Assembly: GCA_023228645.1 (NCBI GenBank)
Contig: JALOAT010000010.1
Location: 35,253-99,252, forward strand
Direction: 5' to 3'
Source of the DNA: Gammaproteobacteria bacterium
Lineage (GTDB): Bacteria; Pseudomonadota; Gammaproteobacteria; Thiohalomonadales; Thiohalomonadaceae
Length of the DNA: 64,000 nucleotides
Made by a program: the position numbers and the translations under genes
Part shown: in pieces, positions 9,200 to 17,423 of the stretch
Layout of the letters: each line of letters opens with the position of its first letter
Numbering within the stretch: the stretch's first letter is position 1
Notes under the pieces: model-generated
What the model saw: the letters and a program-made list of their open reading frames with translations, nothing else
Database searches by the model: none
What the model was told of the DNA's origin: nothing

Positions 9200-11095
9200 T
9201 CACTCTTCCAGGTAGGTGTACCCGGTCAGTCCATCGGCGAGCGTGGCCATGAATGTATCACGCTCGGTTTCGCTCAGCGCGGCCTGCGCCACCTTGGCGC
9301 GGTAGGCCTCCAGCAACACCTCGGGGGTGAAGCTGACGTAGCGCAGCAGCCCGTCCACGGTATCACCACGGTGGGTGGACTCGAGCCGATAGCCGTCGGC
9401 CTCCAGCACCACGTTCACCGCGTCGGTGTCGCCGAACAGGTTGTGCATGTCGCCGAGGATCTCCTGGTAGGCCCCGACCATGAAAAATCCCAGCAGGTAT
9501 TCCTCGCCCTGTTGCCAGGGATGCAACGGCAGGGTGCTCTCCACGCCGTCGCGGCCCACGTAATGATCGATGCGGCCGTCGGAATCGCAGGTGAGGTCCT
9601 GAATCACGCCGCGGCGCTCGGGCGCCTCGGCAAGGCGGTGCAGGGGCACGATGGGGAACACCTGGTCGATGCCCCACACGTCCGGCACGGACTGGAACAC
9701 GGAGAAATTGAGGAAGTACTTGTCGGCCAGTTTGTCGTTGAGCTCGTCGAGCACCTCGCGGTGGGCGCGCACCTTGGGGTCGAGCAGGTCGCGCACCCGC
9801 CGGCACACCGCCGAGTACAGCCGCTCGGCGCGGGCGCGCTGTTCCAGGGACAGCAGGCCGAGGGTGTACATGGACTGGGCCTCGCCCACCGCATGCACCG
9901 CGTCGTGATAGACCTCCACCGGCGAGCGTGCCGGCAGGGCCTCCAGCGCGGCCCACAGGTCGTGCAGCACCGCCGGCTCCCCGGCCACCGGCGCGCTCGC
10001 CGCCGCGCCATCCGGCGCGTATTCCACGTCGGTGACGTTGGCCACCAGCACGGCGTGATGGGCGGTGAGGGCGCGGCCCGATTCACTGATGATGTCCGGG
10101 CAGGGCAGGCCGTGGTCGGCGCACACCTCGGAGAGGATGTGCACCACGTTGTGGGCGTACTCGCCCACGGTGTAGTTCATGGAGCACTCGCTGCGCGAGC
10201 GGCTGCCTTCGTAGTCCACGCCGAGACCGCCGCCCACGTCCACCACCCGGATGGCCACGCCCATGGCGTGCATCTCGGAATAGAAGCGCGCCGCCTCGCG
10301 GATGCCGGCCTGGATGTCGCGGATGTTGGCGATCTGCGAGCCCAGGTGGAAGTGCAGCAGTTGCAGGGCCTCAAGCCGCCCCGCGCTGCGCAGGCGCTCC
10401 ACCACTTCGAGCACCTGGGTGGCGGAGAGGCCGAACTTGGATTTCTCGCCGCCGGTGTTCTGCCACTTGCCCGCACCGATGGAGGCCAGGCGCACCCGCA
10501 CGCCCAGCAGCGGCGCCACGTTCAGCCGGGCCGCCTCCTCCAGCACCAGGTCCAGCTCTGACATCTTCTCCACCACGATGTACACGCGGTGGCCGAGGCG
10601 CCGGCCGATGAGGGCGAGGCGGATGTACTCGCGGTCCTTGTAGCCGTTACACACCACCACGCCGTCGGGCCTCGACAGGGCCAGCACGGCCATGAGCTCG
10701 GGCTTGCTGCCCGCTTCCAGGCCCACGCGATCGTCGCCGTGGGCGAGGATCTGTTCCACCACCGAACGCTGCTGGTTCACCTTGATGGGATACACCGCGG
10801 TGTAGCGGCCCTGGTAGCCGTCCGCGGCCATGGCCGAGGTGAAGGCGTTCACCAGGGTATCCACACGGTCGCGCAGGATGTCGGCAAAGCGCACCAGCAC
10901 GGGCAGGCTGAGGCCCTGCGCGCGCGCCGCGTTGGCCACGTCCAGCAGTGCGATCTCCGGGCCGCTGGCGTCCCGGCGCGGGCGGGCCACCAACTCGCCG
11001 CGGGCGTTCAGGTCGAAATAACCCTCGCTCCAGCCGCGGATGCCGTAGGCGGCGCGGGCGCGATCGAGGGTCCAGGGCTTGGCGGAGGCGGTCAT
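9200..11095 (-). CDS. speA: Biosynthetic arginine decarboxylase
   Basis: PLP-dependent fold-type III decarboxylase converting arginine to agmatine, the first step of the arginine route to putrescine. The 631 residues match the family length. The PLP lysine is K105 in YPIKVNQQRSVVEQI. HFHLGSQI and the VDVGGGLGVDYEGSRS glycine loop bind cofactor phosphate, and CDSDGRIDHYVG supplies the cysteine/aspartate pair from the partner subunit. It starts at 11095, divergent from speE with an 88-base spacer. No agmatine ureohydrolase, agmatine deiminase or SpeD is in the window, so the steps to putrescine and decarboxylated SAM must be elsewhere. Confidence 0.97.
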   Translation of the reverse strand: MTASAKPWTLDRARAAYGIRGWSEGYFDLNARGELVARPRRDASGPEIALLDVANAARAQGLSLPVLVRFADILRDRVDTLVNAFTSAMAADGYQGRYTAVYPIKVNQQRSVVEQILAHGDDRVGLEAGSKPELMAVLALSRPDGVVVCNGYKDREYIRLALIGRRLGHRVYIVVEKMSELDLVLEEAARLNVAPLLGVRVRLASIGAGKWQNTGGEKSKFGLSATQVLEVVERLRSAGRLEALQLLHFHLGSQIANIRDIQAGIREAARFYSEMHAMGVAIRVVDVGGGLGVDYEGSRSRSECSMNYTVGEYAHNVVHILSEVCADHGLPCPDIISESGRALTAHHAVLVANVTDVEYAPDGAAASAPVAGEPAVLHDLWAALEALPARSPVEVYHDAVHAVGEAQSMYTLGLLSLEQRARAERLYSAVCRRVRDLLDPKVRAHREVLDELNDKLADKYFLNFSVFQSVPDVWGIDQVFPIVPLHRLAEAPERRGVIQDLTCDSDGRIDHYVGRDGVESTLPLHPWQQGEEYLLGFFMVGAYQEILGDMHNLFGDTDAVNVVLEADGYRLESTHRGDTVDGLLRYVSFTPEVLLEAYRAKVAQAALSETERDTFMATLADGLTGYTYLEE

Positions 11096-11109
11096 TTGGT
11101 TCTCTGCAA

Positions 11110-11138
11110 TGGCAAAGGGGACGGCAGGACCGTATTAT
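11110..11138 (+). promoter_or_regulatory. Possible speE promoter
   Basis: TATTAT (11133-11138) is a good -10 element with TGGCAA (11110-11115) 17 bases upstream as a weak -35. It lies in the 88-base region between divergent speA and speE. Support is positional only. Confidence 0.35.
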
Positions 11139-11183
11139 CGCACGCCACAATCCCCCCTGGCCTTAGAAGACGGAGTGGTTTCC

Positions 11184-12038
11184 ATGACAATCCAGGTTGA
11201 TGGCTGGTTCACCGAAGAGTGGCCGGGCGAGAAATCCGCCATCTCGCTCAAGCTCGTGCGCAAGCTGCACGAAGAGAAGTCGCGCTTCCAGCGCATCGAA
11301 GTGTTCGAGACCGAGACCTTCGGCAAGCTGCTCACCCTCGACGGCCTGGTGATGGTCACCGACCGCGACAACTTCATCTACCACGAGATGATCAGCCACC
11401 CGGCGCTCTACACCCACAACAATCCCGAGCGCGTGCTCATCGTGGGCGGCGGCGACTGCGGCACCCTGCGCGAGGTGCTCAAGCACCCCGAGGTGAAGAC
11501 CGTGCACATGGTGGAGATCGACGAGCGCGTCACCCGCGTCTCGGAGATGTTCTACCCGGACCTCACCGAGTCCAACGGCGACCCGCGCGTAGAATTCTTC
11601 TTCGAGGACGGCATCCGCTGGGTGGAGCAGGCCGCGAGCGGCAGCTATGACGTGATCATCGTGGACGGCTCCGATCCGGAAGGCCCCGCCGCCGTGCTGT
11701 TCTCGGAGGATTTCTTCCGCCACTGCCACCGCGTGCTGTCGGCCTCGGGCGTGATGGTCGGCCAGTCCGAATCGCCCCTGTTCCACCTGGAACTCATCAA
11801 GCACTATCACGCCACCGCGAAGAAGGTGGGCTTCCAGGACGTGGCCAGCCTGCACTTCCAGCAGTGCACCTATCCGTCCGGCTGGTGGACCGTCACGGTG
11901 GCCGCCAAGGACCAGTCGGTGGCGCAGTTCCGCGAGCAGGATGCAGCCAAGCGCCCGTTCAAGACGCGCTACTACACCCCGGCCATCCACCGCGCCGCCA
12001 TGGCGCAGCCGGCCTTCGTGGAAGAGGCCTTGAAGTGA
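11184..12038 (+). CDS. speE: Spermidine synthase
   Basis: Aminopropyltransferase making spermidine from putrescine and decarboxylated S-adenosylmethionine. The 284-residue product begins with a beta domain (MTIQVDGWFTEEWPGEKS) followed by a Rossmann fold. Visible motifs are YHEMISHPAL, the nucleotide loop VGGGDCGTLREVL (GGGD at 88-91) and VDGSDPEGPA (D161 the expected catalytic acid). The ATG at 11184 is chosen because MTIQ-W-E is the family start. It is divergent from speA, linking two polyamine steps. GDCG replaces the common GDGG in the loop, a mild substitution seen in some homologues. Confidence 0.95.
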   Translation: MTIQVDGWFTEEWPGEKSAISLKLVRKLHEEKSRFQRIEVFETETFGKLLTLDGLVMVTDRDNFIYHEMISHPALYTHNNPERVLIVGGGDCGTLREVLKHPEVKTVHMVEIDERVTRVSEMFYPDLTESNGDPRVEFFFEDGIRWVEQAASGSYDVIIVDGSDPEGPAAVLFSEDFFRHCHRVLSASGVMVGQSESPLFHLELIKHYHATAKKVGFQDVASLHFQQCTYPSGWWTVTVAAKDQSVAQFREQDAAKRPFKTRYYTPAIHRAAMAQPAFVEEALK

Positions 12039-12044
12039 TTGGGA

Positions 12045-12078
12045 GCGTCGGGTCACGGCCCTGGGCCTGACCCGACGC
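12045..12078. terminator. Hairpin after speE
   Basis: GCGTCGGGTCA (12045-12055) pairs with TGACCCGACGC (12068-12078); the 12-base loop is itself a GGCCC/GGGCC mini-palindrome. It starts 7 bases after the speE stop and has no T-tract. It probably ends or protects speE mRNA. Confidence 0.55.
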
Positions 12079-12101
12079 CATACACGGGACACGGAGGTCA
12101 C

Positions 12102-13301
12102 ATGACGCCCATGAAGAAGAACGTGGCGCTGCTCGCCGCCGGGCAGGCGGTGATGATGTCAGGCGCCGTGCTGCTGTTCGCCACCGGGTCGTTGGTGGGA
12201 CAGCGACTCGCCACCGACCCGACCTGGGCGACGCTGCCGTTGGCACTCCAGATGGCCGCGTCGCTGGCGGCGATCATCCCGGCCTCGCTGCTCATGGCGC
12301 GCATCGGCCGGCGGGGCGGCTTTCTGCTCGGTGCGGGCCTGGCGGTAGGCGGCGCCGCACTGGCGGCCTACAGCATCGTCGCCGGACACTTTGCGCTCTT
12401 TTGCCTCGCTTCCGCACTCATCGGCAGTTTCACGGGTATCGGCAATTATTTTCGCTTCGCCGCGGTGGACGCCGCCAGCACCGAGTACCGCGCTCGCGCC
12501 ATTGCCTATGTGCTGGCGGGGGGTGTCATCGCGGCGCTGATCGGGCCCAACCTGGGCCACTGGGGCGATCACCTGCTGCACGGCCACGCCTTCGCCGGCG
12601 GCTATGTGATCCTGGTCGGTCTGTATGCCTTAGTGTTCGCGCTGCTCACCCGCCTCGACATCCCCAAGCCGCGCCCCTTCCAGTCCGCCGGCCGTCCCCT
12701 CGCTGTCATTTTCCGCCAGCCGGCCATGGTGGGCGCGGTGCTGACGGGCGCGCTGGGCTACGGCGTGATGTCCCTGGTGATGACGGCCACGCCGCTGGCC
12801 ATGCACGGCCACATGCACGGCTACCAGGACACCGCCTTCGTCATCGAATGGCACGTGCTCGGGATGTTTGCACCGTCGTTCTTCACCGGACGGCTCATCC
12901 AGCGGTTCGGCCTGTGGCACGTAATGATGGTCGGCGCACTGCTGAACGCCGCCTGCGTGGCCATCAATCTCACCGGCACCACCATGGCGCACTTCTGGCT
13001 GGCGTTGTTCCTGCTCGGCATCGGCTGGAACTTCCTGTTCATCGGCGCAACCCAGCTGCTGACCACCGGCTATGCGGCCGTGGAACAGGCAAAGGTCCAG
13101 GCGGCCAACGACTTCGCCGTGTTCGGTATCGCAACCCTGGCAGTGCTTTCCGCCGGCATGCTGCAACATCACTATGGCTGGACCGTGGTCAACGTCGGCG
13201 TGATCCCGGGCATCCTGATCATCCTCGGCACACTCCTGTGGCTGCGCCGGGCCAACGCGGCGGCCTTGGCGCCGCGCCTGAAAACGACGGAAGTGCGCTG
13301 A
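12102..13301 (+). CDS. MFS transporter
   Basis: A 399-residue protein with about twelve hydrophobic segments and the organisation of the major facilitator superfamily. The loop after helix 2 carries ARIGRRGGF, the charged motif A counterpart. Helix pairs such as LPLALQMAASLAAIIPASLL and a late VGVIPGILIILGTLLWL are clear. The substrate is not readable; the N-terminal half (GSFTGIGNYFRFAAVDAAST) resembles unassigned efflux-type members. GGAGG at 12093-12097 directs initiation at the ATG at 12102, although the frame stays open back to 12039. It follows speE after a hairpin and is probably a separate unit. Confidence 0.85.
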   Translation: MTPMKKNVALLAAGQAVMMSGAVLLFATGSLVGQRLATDPTWATLPLALQMAASLAAIIPASLLMARIGRRGGFLLGAGLAVGGAALAAYSIVAGHFALFCLASALIGSFTGIGNYFRFAAVDAASTEYRARAIAYVLAGGVIAALIGPNLGHWGDHLLHGHAFAGGYVILVGLYALVFALLTRLDIPKPRPFQSAGRPLAVIFRQPAMVGAVLTGALGYGVMSLVMTATPLAMHGHMHGYQDTAFVIEWHVLGMFAPSFFTGRLIQRFGLWHVMMVGALLNAACVAINLTGTTMAHFWLALFLLGIGWNFLFIGATQLLTTGYAAVEQAKVQAANDFAVFGIATLAVLSAGMLQHHYGWTVVNVGVIPGILIILGTLLWLRRANAAALAPRLKTTEVR

Positions 13302-13764
13302 TTCCCGCCGTCAGGGGCCTGCGCGAGGCGCTAATGGTTACATGAGCCGCACGGGTGAGCTGCCGGGCAAATCGGTGATTCCCTCAGCGGCGGTTTGATT
13401 AGTATTCATTGCAAAGTTGCGATATAGGAACTGCGGACTGCTGGCCTTCCATCGCATAGCCCGGACGGTGGACAGATGCATGAATGAATTCAGCAATAAG
13501 GCAGTTCTCGGGGCAAGGCACCGAGGCGCTTCTCAGACGTGAGGTTTATTGATCCCCTCATCCTGTCCTCCGGCAATTCGTTCCATGCATTGCCCTCGAC
13601 CGCCGGCTCCCGGCGCGGTCTACCTCCTCCATCCATGGAGTCGTACCTCGCGCATCCATGCGCTCCGCTCCCGGAGGGAGGAGGGACGATGCTATTTTGC
13701 GGCCGCCGGTTAATACGTTTTTTGCAAGCCTCCGTCTCTCCTGTGATGTGACCAAGATTCAGGC
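13302..13764. other. Intergenic region with dispersed repeat
   Basis: It separates the convergent MFS gene and the leftward exported cluster. No gene is supported. The right part (13551-13685) is a copy of a dispersed repeat also present at 22010-22215. The left part has an AT-rich patch (13395-13430) with no recognisable promoter or structure. Confidence 0.6.
13551..13685 (-). repeat. Dispersed intergenic repeat, copy A
   Basis: On the minus strand it reads CGGAGCGCATGGATGCGCGA, then GGTACGACTCCATGGATGGA, then a GTAGACCGCGCCGGGAGC-like block, ending in GATGAGGGGATC. The same blocks in the same order occur on the plus strand at 22020-22195 with roughly 85-90 percent identity by eye in the core. 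If translated, the repeat gives an ERMDARGTTPWM-type string, which is not a real protein. Confidence 0.8.
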
Positions 13765-14955
13765 TCAAGGCTGCGCGCGTGTTGCGACCGCATGCATCAC
13801 GCGCATGGCTTCGCCTTCCGAGGCGTGCAACCAGGCGAGGTGGAGCCGGCCCTTCTCATCGAACGCCAGCATGGGATTGTCTTGACGGGCCGGACCATGT
13901 GCCGGTCCCACGGCGATGTTGTCGCTCCAACCCTCCTCACCCCGTTTGGCAAGCCACAGGTCCGGGGTACCGTCGCGCGGGTCGTCCCAGACCGCCACCA
14001 TGCTGCCGTCACGAGCCACGGCCACGGCGGGGTGCCACTGGGGCGTGTTCTCGCCGAACAGGTCCTGCACCTTTTCGTTGGCGCCGAAGCGGCAGTCTTT
14101 GCTGAGCGATGCCGCATAGATGTCGTAGCCGCTCTGGAAGTCCCGTTTGTCCATCCACACTGCGGCCACCTGCTTGCCGTTCCCCGCGAGCGCCACGCGG
14201 GTCACGCCGCCGCCACGGCCGAATTCGGTGCTGGGCGGCGGCGGGTGTTCGTTCAGGGGTCCGGGAGTGCTGAACGTCAGCGTGGCCATGGGCGCGCAGG
14301 CATAGAACAACCGCGTGTGACCGGCACGCCGGTCTTCCCAGGCGAGGACCAGCTGGTCGTCGACGTGGGCGAGACTGGGATAGAGCTGATGGTCCTGCGG
14401 GGGGCGCGCGTCGGCGGCGCGATGCGCACCGATATCGACGCGCTGATCTTGCACCGTCAGCGGCGCCACCTGCACCTGGCCGTAACGCCCCACCCGTTCC
14501 ACCCAGGCGGCAAACAGGCGATCGCCGGCCGCGTGCAGGGTGGGCTGTGAGGCGCGCGCGCCGCTGAGCCTTCGCAGCGGACCGATGCCGTCGGCGTCGA
14601 TGGCACGCACGTGCACGCCGCCGTCCTGCTCCCAGGCGGCCACGAAGCCGTTCGCGAAGGCGGCGATGGCCGGCTCGTAGGCTTCCTTGCCGGTACTCAG
14701 TTGCACGGGTGCGGAGAACACCTCGCGGTCGGACGTGCGCATGGCCAGGTACGCCTGCGGCGCACCGCTGCGGTTGTCCTCCCACACCACGGCGACCGCG
14801 TCACCGTTCACCGCGAGCGAGCGCCGGCCGGCGGACTCCAGATGCGCGAACACACCCGCGGCGGCGTCGCCGTCGACCGCGAGGCCCTCGGAAAACGTCC
14901 ACTCGGCGGCCGCCGGGGTCGCCGCCAACGACCACACCAGCGCCACGCGCTTCAT
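13765..14955 (-). CDS. Exported repeat protein (BNR/sialidase-like propeller), unknown function
   Basis: A 396-residue protein with signal peptide MKRVALVWSLAATPAAA. The mature part has several repeats ending in a tryptophan-containing strand: VAVVWEDNRSGAPQAYLA, FVAAWEQDGGVHVRAI, RLFAAWVERVG, LVLAWEDRRAGHTRLFYA, VAAVWMDKRDF, MVAVWDDPRDGTPDLWLAK and LHLAWLHASEG. This W-(E/D)-D-R pattern is typical of six- or seven-bladed BNR/sialidase-like propellers, with no catalytic residues recognised. A binding or scaffold role in the periplasm is likely. The start overlaps the stop of the thioredoxin gene by 4 bases, so the two are co-translated. Confidence 0.65.
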   Translation of the reverse strand: MKRVALVWSLAATPAAAEWTFSEGLAVDGDAAAGVFAHLESAGRRSLAVNGDAVAVVWEDNRSGAPQAYLAMRTSDREVFSAPVQLSTGKEAYEPAIAAFANGFVAAWEQDGGVHVRAIDADGIGPLRRLSGARASQPTLHAAGDRLFAAWVERVGRYGQVQVAPLTVQDQRVDIGAHRAADARPPQDHQLYPSLAHVDDQLVLAWEDRRAGHTRLFYACAPMATLTFSTPGPLNEHPPPPSTEFGRGGGVTRVALAGNGKQVAAVWMDKRDFQSGYDIYAASLSKDCRFGANEKVQDLFGENTPQWHPAVAVARDGSMVAVWDDPRDGTPDLWLAKRGEEGWSDNIAVGPAHGPARQDNPMLAFDEKGRLHLAWLHASEGEAMRVMHAVATRAQP

Positions 14956-15443
14956 CGCGAACCCAGAAACTGGAGCAGGCTCGTGGTGCGGTAGTGACCA
15001 CCCCGCACGTAGTCGTCGAAATGTCCGAATTCCTCGGCAGTCTTGTAGCCGGGGACCTTCAGCAGCTGGCGGCCGTCCGGTGCGAGCCAGACGAACACCG
15101 GGGTGGCGAACACGTTCATGCGCGCACCGAATTCCATCTCCGTGATGCGCTCGCCGTCCGGCAGCGTGATGCGATCACCGCTCTCCGCGTCCAGGTAGAC
15201 CAGCACGTAGTTCTCCGTGTAACGCCTCTTCACCTTGGGGTCGGCAAAGGATTCCTTGTTGGTCTTGTCGCACCACCCGCAGCCGTAACGACCGAAATAG
15301 AGAAACACCGGCTTGTCTTCGGCAGCGGCGCGGCGCAGGCCTTCGTCGTAGGTGAGGAATGGATAGCCTGGCGGGGGATCGGCGAAGACCGGCAAGGCAA
15401 TGGCCGTGACAAAACTTACGACCAGCAATCTGACAATGTTCAT
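14952..15443 (-). CDS. Exported thioredoxin-fold protein (CGWC)
   Basis: A 163-residue secreted protein with signal peptide MNIVRLLVVSFVTAIALPVFA. A thioredoxin fold follows with active site YGCGWCDK (C55 and C58) after KPVFLYFGR, and a cis-Pro segment VFATPVFVWLAPDG. It resembles SoxW/DsbD-gamma-type thioredoxins that act as periplasmic reductants. The ATG at 15443 is chosen over an upstream in-frame start (15635) because only it is followed by a signal peptide. Its stop overlaps the start of the propeller-like gene, suggesting the two work on the same process, perhaps disulfide maintenance of a partner. Confidence 0.8.
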   Translation of the reverse strand: MNIVRLLVVSFVTAIALPVFADPPPGYPFLTYDEGLRRAAAEDKPVFLYFGRYGCGWCDKTNKESFADPKVKRRYTENYVLVYLDAESGDRITLPDGERITEMEFGARMNVFATPVFVWLAPDGRQLLKVPGYKTAEEFGHFDDYVRGGHYRTTSLLQFLGSR

Positions 15444-15609
15444 GATTCCCCCTGTCCTATGGCAACCCGGGCGTGCGGCGTTCTTGTGACATCCTGCCGC
15501 GCTGCGAAGCCCGATTGTCATTGGCGCCCGTTGGGTTTGCAAGGCGCTGGCCAGAAAGGTCGGCCGCCGTGTAGCAGCGTCGGCTGTCACACGGCGGCAA
15601 CACTGCAAA

Positions 15610-16626
15610 TCACGGACTACAGAGAGACTCCCCATTCAGAGGACCATTTGCCGGTGCACGCCACAGGCACGAGGAGGCCTTGCTGAGAAATCCGGTATTT
15701 GCCCATCCTTCCGGATTCACCGAGGAACGCATGCTGTCGACGGTTACCGCGTAGACGCTCGTGGAGTCGATGACCTCGCCCGGGCGCAGATTACTGCGCA
15801 ATTTGGCCTCGCTGTCACCCAGGAATAGCCGAATTCCGGCTGTGCCGAGGCGGCTCGCCAAGCCCTCGACCGCCTTGGCCGCGTAGAAATGATCCCAATG
15901 GTCGGCGGGATTGCGCACCGTGTTCCAATCGAATCCGTTGATGTAGGTGGGCTCACCCCTCACTTCCTCGGCGAGGATGTTCTGCATGAGAGTTAACAGT
16001 TCATCCCATCCGGCAAGCGTCAAGGCTCCGTCCACCGCGGTAACTGACTTCTGTTCAAAAAGTTTCTTCAGGGACTCGTAGCCTGTCTCTTCGTAACCGC
16101 CTCCATCGACGGTTCCCCCGTCCGGCAAGTTCAGGAACAGCGACACGGTGTTTCCATAGCGGTGCGACTCAATGTGGTAGCCACCGACCTCAGTAGGTGT
16201 CCGATCAGCGGGTGCAGCCGGTGGCTCGGCGAAGCTATCGGCGACGAACTCCACCGCATTGATGGCTGCCGTAATTCGATCGGCATAATACGGATTGCCC
16301 TCAGGACCATTCCCTTTCCCGGCATCGCCCGCGGTCAGATGAATGAAGATCGTCTTGCACGAATCCTCGGCGATGTCCTTGTACGCCTTCGGATTCATGA
16401 ACAGCTGCCAATCGTGCTGATGCGCAAGCACATACACCGACGTACCTGAACAGCCGACACTTTCGTAGTACGTAATCGGTGACGTGGTGCCGTCACCCGG
16501 GTTGGTGATGGGGCTTCCAATGCCGGACTGCGGCGGCGGACTATCGCCGCCGTCGTCTCCGCCGCAGCCCGCCAGTAATCCGCAAAGCAGGATCACGTGA
16601 AATGAATGCCTGATGATCTGATGCAC
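15610..16626 (-). CDS. Lipoprotein resembling PIG-L family deacetylases
   Basis: A 338-residue predicted lipoprotein: signal sequence ending in LLAGC (lipid cysteine C21), then a Gly/Asp/Pro-rich linker. The folded part begins VYVLAHQHDWQLFMNP (A68 onward), then TIFIHLTAGDAGKGNG and YYADRITAAINAVEF. Block order and spacing match PIG-L/LmbE-type zinc N-deacetylases, whose first motif is AHPDDE or AHxDDW. Here the first of the two aspartates is His (HQHDW), so the metal site may be altered. A later SHRYGNTVSLFLNLPDGG fits the family. It reads leftward toward the thioredoxin gene 166 bases on, and may head the cluster. Substrate unknown. Confidence 0.55.
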   Translation of the reverse strand: MHQIIRHSFHVILLCGLLAGCGGDDGGDSPPPQSGIGSPITNPGDGTTSPITYYESVGCSGTSVYVLAHQHDWQLFMNPKAYKDIAEDSCKTIFIHLTAGDAGKGNGPEGNPYYADRITAAINAVEFVADSFAEPPAAPADRTPTEVGGYHIESHRYGNTVSLFLNLPDGGTVDGGGYEETGYESLKKLFEQKSVTAVDGALTLAGWDELLTLMQNILAEEVRGEPTYINGFDWNTVRNPADHWDHFYAAKAVEGLASRLGTAGIRLFLGDSEAKLRSNLRPGEVIDSTSVYAVTVDSMRSSVNPEGWANTGFLSKASSCLWRAPANGPLNGESLCSP

Positions 16627-16959
16627 GGCTGTCCCTCCTGGTACACCAACGTGTCGGACGGGGGCTGCCGGTTCGATGGGTGACGGCTCTACGGAGGGGA
16701 GGCAAAGGAGAACATCACCGCTCCATCCGTGAGCCTGCTGATGGTCCTGCGTTCAGTTGCCCGGGTGGGCATCATCCATGCGTGTGCGGCATCCTTCCGC
16801 AGATTCCGAGCGCATCGGCGCTCCGGGACGCATCCATTCGCCCCGCTCCGCAACGGGAGGGAAATCTCAAGATAGCCGCGAGTCCGCCGTGGTCAAGTTC
16901 GTTATCTGCGGTGCAAGGGGAATCCATGTGCCTTGGACGTGTCGCGGCGGTGCAGACGA
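16627..16959. other. Intergenic region, possible degenerate repeat
   Basis: No gene is supported. Around 16830-16865 the minus strand reads CCCGTTGCGGAGCGGGGCGA, then ATGGATGCG. This recalls the start of the dispersed repeat at 13551 and 22010, but it is too degenerate to call a copy. The rest shows no hairpin or promoter I can support. Confidence 0.45.
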
Positions 16960-17409
16960 TCAGTTGCACCACTGCTGGACGTCGGCACGGGCGCCCTGCT
17001 CCGCGGCCGACCGTTGCGCATCACCCAGGACCTGGCGCTCTCCGTCCTCGCCGAGCTTATAGAGGAACCCGGCCTCCAGAAGGCGGCGCAGGCGGTCGCG
17101 GGCAACTGCGCAGTTGCGTTTGCGCTGCTCGGCTGCGCGGGCCGCCTGGGCGGCCTGTTCTTGTTTTTTCTCACGATCGCTCTGGAACGCCTCCAGCAAT
17201 CGTTGCTGCCGTTCAAGGCGATCGTCTTCGGTGGCCGGTTGCGAAGGCGCGCTGGAAGTGGGGAGTTCCATGGGGGTCGCACGGGCGTCACCGGGCGGGC
17301 GTTCGCCGTAATGCACCTGACCGTTGCCGTCGACCCACTTGAACACGCCAACCTGCGCAGAGGCGACGACACTGAACAGCAACATTCCCATGGACAACAT
17401 TGCGCGCAT
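16960..17409 (-). CDS. DUF4124-domain exported protein
   Basis: A 149-residue exported protein. Signal peptide MRAMLSMGMLLFSVVASAQ leads into the short DUF4124 core VFKWVDGNGQVHYGERPPGD (about 22-41). A highly charged helical region then runs to the end (DDRLERQQRLLEAFQSDREK, AEQRKRNC), with two further cysteines. DUF4124 proteins are common small periplasmic proteins in Proteobacteria with no settled function. The ATG at 17409 is preferred because GGGAG precedes it by about 9 bases. It lies 14 bases after the fetB stop on the same strand, so it may share that transcript. Confidence 0.85.
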   Translation of the reverse strand: MRAMLSMGMLLFSVVASAQVGVFKWVDGNGQVHYGERPPGDARATPMELPTSSAPSQPATEDDRLERQQRLLEAFQSDREKKQEQAAQAARAAEQRKRNCAVARDRLRRLLEAGFLYKLGEDGERQVLGDAQRSAAEQGARADVQQWCN

Positions 17410-17423
17410 GAACTTTCTCCCTG

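Noticed and set aside
8783..10561. 592-codon plus-strand frame opposite speA
   Set aside because: Entirely antisense to a clear arginine decarboxylase, with low-complexity His/Val/Gly composition typical of codon-bias shadows.
13551..13685. Small protein-coding genes within the dispersed repeats (ERMDARGTTPWM-type peptides)
   Set aside because: The same peptide string appears from both copies only because the DNA repeats; it lacks start signals and frame conservation beyond the repeat.
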